From UMGS1002 sp964570825 (GTDB lineage: Bacteria > Bacillota > Clostridia > Oscillospirales > CAG-272), in NCBI GenBank assembly GCA_964570825.1, contig CAZMZJ010000011.1, positions 11,016 through 75,015 of the forward strand: a DNA stretch of 64,000 nucleotides. Direction: 5' to 3'. The notes beneath the pieces were generated by a model. That model was not told the DNA's origin, ran no database searches, and was given only the letters and a program-made list of their open reading frames with translations. Position numbers and translations under genes: made by a program. Below, piece by piece: positions 60,185 through 64,000 of this stretch. Within the stretch, counting starts at the first letter, position 1, and each line of letters starts with the position of its first letter.

Positions 60185-62299
60185 ATGAAAAACAGAGTAA
60201 TATCAACACTTCTCGCAGCTGTAATGCTGCTGTCCGCTTTTGCCGGGCTTGCGGGTTGTTCACCCGGCTCATCGTCGGATAAGGGTTCGACAATAATTGA
60301 CTTTATCGAAAACACCGGCAAGAAGGTCGGAAATGCCAAGCGTGACGGAGTTGAGGTCGTTATGCAAAAGCTTGAGGGTGTGAGCATCAGCCCTACCGAA
60401 GGCATTACCGCCGACGATGGCGCGACCCTTCTCTCCGACCCGGTTGTGTTATCCGCAGAAAATATTGAAGGCGCGCTCGGTGAGAGCGTCATCGTCAGAT
60501 TCAAGCTTCCGAAGGATATAAGTGAGGACGATTACGTAACGCTGATGGGCGCTTATTACGACGGAAACGAATGGGAATATATTCATCCCGATTTCGCTGA
60601 GCTTGAAAAGGGCTATCTGACGTTCAGTACGCCGCATTTCTCAACCTATGCGTCGCTCAAGCTTGATAAGGAAAAAGCGATGGAGAAATACGCCGAGACT
60701 CTTGCCGTTCAAAAACTCATGGGAGAACAGCCGAGCGGTGAGCTTGCCGATTGCTTTACCGAAACGCTTGACAAAATAGGCTTTACGGACAAAACCGCTC
60801 AGGGCATAATTGTGCAAAAAATCTTTAAGGAAAACGACTACCTCGCATTCATCACCAATGCGAAAAACGGAGATATCGGTGACATCTCCGGTCAGGGAGC
60901 TGAGCTTATTGCAAACGCGCTTCTGAAATCGGCGAACTCTAAAGAGTTTGTGAAGAAAGCCAAAGAAGCGGCGGGAAGTATATCCTCAGGTGCATTCGCG
61001 GCGGCAATGGAGCTTATGGAGGGAGGTAGTGCCTCAGACGCCTACAAGGAGTTCGTCTATTCGGCAATGGACTATTTCCCGGCGGCAAGAGCCGGAAAAG
61101 CGGTTGTCGAGGCGACAAAGGCGGGTGCGGAGATGTGGCAGGATTACTCCATAGCGAGCGCATACAGAGTTTATTTAGATCAGTATGTCTCCTCTGACGG
61201 CTCGATTTCCTCAGACAGTTGGGATATCGTTTTCTACAATATGGGCAGCGGGCTTGACTTTCTCAAACGCGAATACCGCACTGCTTATGCCGCAAACCAT
61301 GGTATGACGGTAAAAGAGCTTGAAGCCGATAAGACGCTTCGGGCGCGGCTTGACGGGCTTGTCGAGGACGACATAAGGAAAAAGTTTATGACCCGTTATA
61401 CGAACACGGCAGCGGTCGAAACGGAAAAAGCGGAGATAATGAAGATGCTCCGACTGTTCGATGAGCACGGACTGCTTGACCCCGACAGCTTTTTAAAGTT
61501 TTCAACTGATATGAGCCTTACTGACAGAATCAATTCCCTGATTAAAATACGTCAGAACATCATCGACCTTGTGGGTGGCGACCTCTCTGTTTTCGGGGTA
61601 AAAAGTGAAATCGAAGATAATCTTGCGTTCGCAGTCAAAATGTGGCTGCTCTGCGGCAAGGACAGGGCAAAGTTTTATGACTGGATGCGTGAAAACGGCT
61701 ATCTTGAAAAGCTCGGTAAACCCGACATGGGCGGTTATTGGGAGCTTGTGCGCAGCTTTGAGAATGACTATGAAAAGAGTAAAGCTGACGATGCTTACAC
61801 CGAATCATGGAGCGGTGGCAGCGGTAGCTATACTTACAACTGCAAGACCACCTTCGATTATAGTTATACCGGCAGTACACACGATAACTGTAAAGGCGAG
61901 TTTGTAAACAATACCGGAACGGCAAGTGCTCCGAGCAGCCGTTACGCGGGCGGCGAACAGGTTAAGCTGACTCTGACCGTAAGCGCCGCTACGTCAAGCA
62001 ATATATGCTTTCATCTCGGGGCGCATCTAACCTCCTGTATCACTCCCGTCAACCATGACGACCCCTTCATCAGCTACGGAACGGAAACATATATGCAAAA
62101 CGTTGACGATGAGAACGCGAGAGGCGACGTAAGAACCTATAAAAATGACACCAACACCGGCTATATCGGAGGAAGCGTCACGACGGGTGCGATAATGCCC
62201 GCAGGCTACGAGGACGGCGATAAGGTGTATATTCTGATAATCTTCACTGGTGGAAACAATATGATAAAGACCGCTTATGAATACGAATGGCATTCGTGA
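60185..62299 (+). CDS. large lipoprotein of the cargo module
   Basis: A 704-residue protein with lipobox GLAGC (Cys at about residue 25). Residues about 50-160 form a beta-sandwich ending in TFSTPHFSTYASL, a motif typical of extracellular ZU5-like/Ig-like domains. A large helical domain (about 165-545) follows, and the C-terminal 130 residues are Ser/Thr/Tyr-rich strands (GSGSYTYNC ... CK). It does not resemble a known enzyme. GGAGG precedes the ATG; the frame upstream overlaps the previous gene in another frame. Confidence 0.75.
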   Translation: MKNRVISTLLAAVMLLSAFAGLAGCSPGSSSDKGSTIIDFIENTGKKVGNAKRDGVEVVMQKLEGVSISPTEGITADDGATLLSDPVVLSAENIEGALGESVIVRFKLPKDISEDDYVTLMGAYYDGNEWEYIHPDFAELEKGYLTFSTPHFSTYASLKLDKEKAMEKYAETLAVQKLMGEQPSGELADCFTETLDKIGFTDKTAQGIIVQKIFKENDYLAFITNAKNGDIGDISGQGAELIANALLKSANSKEFVKKAKEAAGSISSGAFAAAMELMEGGSASDAYKEFVYSAMDYFPAARAGKAVVEATKAGAEMWQDYSIASAYRVYLDQYVSSDGSISSDSWDIVFYNMGSGLDFLKREYRTAYAANHGMTVKELEADKTLRARLDGLVEDDIRKKFMTRYTNTAAVETEKAEIMKMLRLFDEHGLLDPDSFLKFSTDMSLTDRINSLIKIRQNIIDLVGGDLSVFGVKSEIEDNLAFAVKMWLLCGKDRAKFYDWMRENGYLEKLGKPDMGGYWELVRSFENDYEKSKADDAYTESWSGGSGSYTYNCKTTFDYSYTGSTHDNCKGEFVNNTGTASAPSSRYAGGEQVKLTLTVSAATSSNICFHLGAHLTSCITPVNHDDPFISYGTETYMQNVDDENARGDVRTYKNDTNTGYIGGSVTTGAIMPAGYEDGDKVYILIIFTGGNNMIKTAYEYEWHS

Positions 62300-62531
62300 T
62301 GATAACGAACGGGAACGACAAGAGCTTGTTTCCACAAGTCAGAGCTTTTATTCGCGGCTTGCGGAGGTCAAGTTTGTCAAAGCCATGAGAAAGCAAAACC
62401 TGATACGGGTAAACGGCGGATTTGTGCGGAACAGGATATATGTCTCGCCAGAGCAGTTTGATTTCGTGTGGGCGTATATCGTTTTCCGTTGCCCGAAAGG
62501 GAAGCACATGAATAACAATCCCAGAAAATAA
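62277..62531 (+). CDS. small basic protein, uncertain
   Basis: An 84-residue basic protein overlapping the lipoprotein end by 23 bp. The sequence (FYSRLAEVKFVKAMRKQNLIRV ... YVSPEQFDFVWAYIVF) reads like a real folded domain, but the ribosome site is poor and I do not recognise it. A terminator follows. Confidence 0.45.
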   Translation: MNTNGIRDDNERERQELVSTSQSFYSRLAEVKFVKAMRKQNLIRVNGGFVRNRIYVSPEQFDFVWAYIVFRCPKGKHMNNNPRK

Positions 62532-62576
62532 TTCGCGACAGAGATATAGGCTGGCGGACAGCATCATTACAGATAG

Positions 62577-62616
62577 AAAAGCAGCAAGGACAATTATTTG
62601 TCTTTGCTGCTTTTAT
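62577..62616 (+). terminator. terminator of the cargo module
   Basis: Stem AAAAGCAGCAAGGACAA / TTGTCTTTGCTGCTTTT (one mismatch) and T-rich tail. Confidence 0.8.
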
Positions 62617-62649
62617 TTCGATGTGAGAAAATGTATCCTTTATACAATA

Positions 62650-62676
62650 ATATACTGGAGTATTATCGGAATGTAA
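62650..62676 (+). pseudogene. remnant of the DUF3852 gene 3' end
   Basis: The codons ATA TAC TGG AGT ATT ATC GGA ATG TAA reproduce the end of the DUF3852 gene (…TGG AGC ATC ATC GGA ATG TAA). The 22 bases from the T before TGG to TAA match at 19, and two of the three differences are synonymous. It lies at the far side of the cargo module and suggests insertion there with replacement of the gene end. Confidence 0.5.
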
Positions 62677-62684
62677 CCAAACTG

Positions 62685-62715
62685 AAGGTCAGACGCACAC
62701 CGCGCCTGACCTTTT
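62685..62715 (+). terminator. terminator after the DUF3852 remnant
   Basis: Stem AAGGTCAG-A-CGC / GCG-C-CTGACCTT followed by TTTT-AC. Probably the original terminator of the DUF3852 transcript. Confidence 0.65.
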
Positions 62716-62807
62716 ACATATGATAATTCTTTCTGAACTCTGCCGATTCTCTCTGGCTATTCGGAATGAGATATTGTATTGTGTGTCGCTGAAGGAGGTG
62801 GTCACCG

Positions 62808-63118
62808 ATGAGCGTAATCGATAAAATATGGAATGCGACCTTTACCCGGCGGAGCAGCTACACGCAACAACAAAGCAATATGCGGACAGTACCAAACGAG
62901 TCTCGGAGCTGAAAGAAGAACTGATAGCCGTACTTAAACCAGAGGATGCCGCAAAGCTTGAAGAATTGATCGTCGCCATGTATGTCGCAAACGATGAAAT
63001 GTCGAAGGAAGCGTACCGTATGGGAATCCGATTCGGATTCGAACTATCAGAAGCAATTGAACAGAACGACAAAGCATTGCCAACCAAGAACCGCGAAACC
63101 GATGAACAATCGGAATAG
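62808..63118 (+). pseudogene. DUF6809-like gene, probably frameshifted near its start
   Basis: The ATG at 62808 has AGGAGG at ideal spacing and opens MSVIDKIWN, as I recall for the DUF6809-type family, but after nine codons the reading leaves the family sequence and stops at 62912. The body of the family (DLYPAEQLHATTKQYADST ... EELIVAMYVANDEM ... GFELSEAI) continues in the next frame from 62828 to 63118 (96 residues). One missing base near 62835 (AATGCGACC where AATGGCGACC is expected) would restore a single frame. It may be a real lesion or a sequencing error; the body could also be started from ATG 62828. Confidence 0.6.
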
Positions 63119-63182
63119 CGGTTCTTTCTTATCTCAAGGCGCGGTCAGAAATGATCGCGTCATTTTTTATGGAGGATGAATT

Positions 63183-63929
63183 ATGCTGATACAAACCGAC
63201 CTCAACCAAATCAAGCATCAAGCGCGAGTCTTTCTCTCGCTAGATCCGAAACTAACAGAGTTTTCTCCCGTCGTGGTCAAGCACCCCTTCACAGATTCGG
63301 GCTTTGTTATGGTCAACTCCGGCGACGGACATCGCCCCGCCGATATTACGAAAGACAATGAAGCTCTTGAACTTTGGCGAAAGAACCTGTCGGAGAGGAT
63401 CGACAACATAACGAACGCAAAGCTCATCTTTATGATGCTCACAAAATCCTATCGCTTCGCATTTCTGAAACACGCCATGCCGCATATGTCGCGCTCTGAT
63501 TTTTCCGAATACCTTGCCGATGCATGGACATCATGCGAAGCACCGAATAGCGATCCGAACTTCACAAAGCATGATCTCGTGGAATTGTTCCGCAAAGCAG
63601 ATCCGGATTCCTTAATGACGGCAGATGAGTACAACGCTTATCTCGACCTGCCCGACATTCTGACCGTTTACCGCGGAGTACCTGAAGACAGTAACATTCA
63701 AATCGAAGCTCTTTCATGGACGCTTGACAAAGATAAAGCGGCATGGTTCGCTCACCGCTTCGGTGAAGATGGAACGGTCTATCAGGCGGAGATCATGAAA
63801 TCCAACACATACGCGCTGTTCCTCGGCAGAGGTGAATCGGAAGTCATCGTCAATCCGAAGTACCTGTTGGACATCACGGAGGTCGATGATATCAACTCCG
63901 ACAACGAGATGGGAGGGCTGATGTTATAA
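63183..63929 (+). CDS. putative ADP-ribosyltransferase-like element protein
   Basis: A 248-residue protein. The C-terminal 120 residues have LTVYRGV (Arg), ALSWTLDKDKAAWFAHRF (S-x-T-like strand) and ESEVIVNP (E-x-E-like), in the order of the R-S-E core of ADP-ribosyltransferases. The N-terminal 120 residues are helical. The activity is inference. Its start has GGAGG upstream, and it ends in ...EMGGLML, the tail shared with other element proteins. Possibly a toxin-like effector or an accessory modifier of host proteins. Confidence 0.6.
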   Translation: MLIQTDLNQIKHQARVFLSLDPKLTEFSPVVVKHPFTDSGFVMVNSGDGHRPADITKDNEALELWRKNLSERIDNITNAKLIFMMLTKSYRFAFLKHAMPHMSRSDFSEYLADAWTSCEAPNSDPNFTKHDLVELFRKADPDSLMTADEYNAYLDLPDILTVYRGVPEDSNIQIEALSWTLDKDKAAWFAHRFGEDGTVYQAEIMKSNTYALFLGRGESEVIVNPKYLLDITEVDDINSDNEMGGLML

Positions 63930-64000
63930 AACGAAAACAATACATGGAGACTAACTATTAAATGTCAAGCCCCAAAATGAAATTATTGCAAAAAATACGC

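Noticed and set aside
63930..64000. Possible start of a further element gene
   Set aside because: Only 71 bases remain, with no ribosome site plus start that I can support.

Overview
The window reads as a chromosome segment of an anaerobic Firmicute, probably an uncultured gut-type Clostridium relative. Evidence: strong Shine-Dalgarno sites, near-consensus sigma-A promoters with 17-bp spacers, two T-box riboswitches, PgsA, PgeF and RecX, and a mobile element built from families I know from clostridial integrative conjugative elements (ICEs). All family names come from memory and reading of the sequence. No database was searched.

Bases 1-33 kb are ordinary chromosome: recA-recX; a GH27 alpha-galactosidase; an SPFH/Arc-type repressor/ABC transporter operon behind three palindromic operators; lipoate ligase; pyruvate kinase; a GNAT-like protein with a glycosyltransferase; rimO-pgsA; trpS with a YitT protein and an aminotransferase; an AraC regulator; a serC-serA operon; an operon of two FAD oxidoreductases plus a DUF1667 protein; pgeF; a membrane protein and a lipoprotein. 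Two paralogous genes stand out (21717-23975 plus, 29468-31747 minus). Each encodes an XRE helix-turn-helix, a cupin and an acyl-CoA ligase in one chain, and each lies behind its own T-box leader. The specifier codons read most naturally as GUC (Val) and AUC (Ile). This suggests amino-acid-controlled activation of branched-chain acids such as isobutyrate and 2-methylbutyrate.

Two tRNA genes (Thr-TGT, Tyr-GTA) at 33.1 kb mark the left edge of an ICE-like element that runs past the right end of the window. Its first block (33.6-42.7 kb) holds small acidic accessory proteins (DUF4314, LPD28, DUF3849, YodL/DUF3846), two orphan DNA methyltransferases (C5-cytosine, Dam-like) and an AbrB protein. Its second block (42.8-57.3 kb) is a SpoVG protein and a full Tad/Flp-type pilus locus: two near-identical pilin-like genes, prepilin peptidase, CpaB, TadZ/CpaE-like ATPase, TadA, TadB, TadC, two pseudopilin-like proteins and a 1068-residue CARDB-repeat secreted protein. 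It ends with a DUF3852 (VirB2/TrbC-like) gene. A cargo module (57.3-62.6 kb: a large double-HTH regulator facing a zinc-ribbon membrane protein and a 704-residue lipoprotein) follows, and beyond it lies a diverged copy of the 3' end of the DUF3852 gene, as if the module had inserted there. The backbone then resumes with a possibly frameshifted DUF6809-like gene and a putative ADP-ribosyltransferase. Six otherwise unrelated element proteins end in a common tail, acidic-x-Gly-Gly-Met/Val/Leu-x-Leu. No integrase, relaxase or coupling protein lies inside the window, so mobility is inferred.
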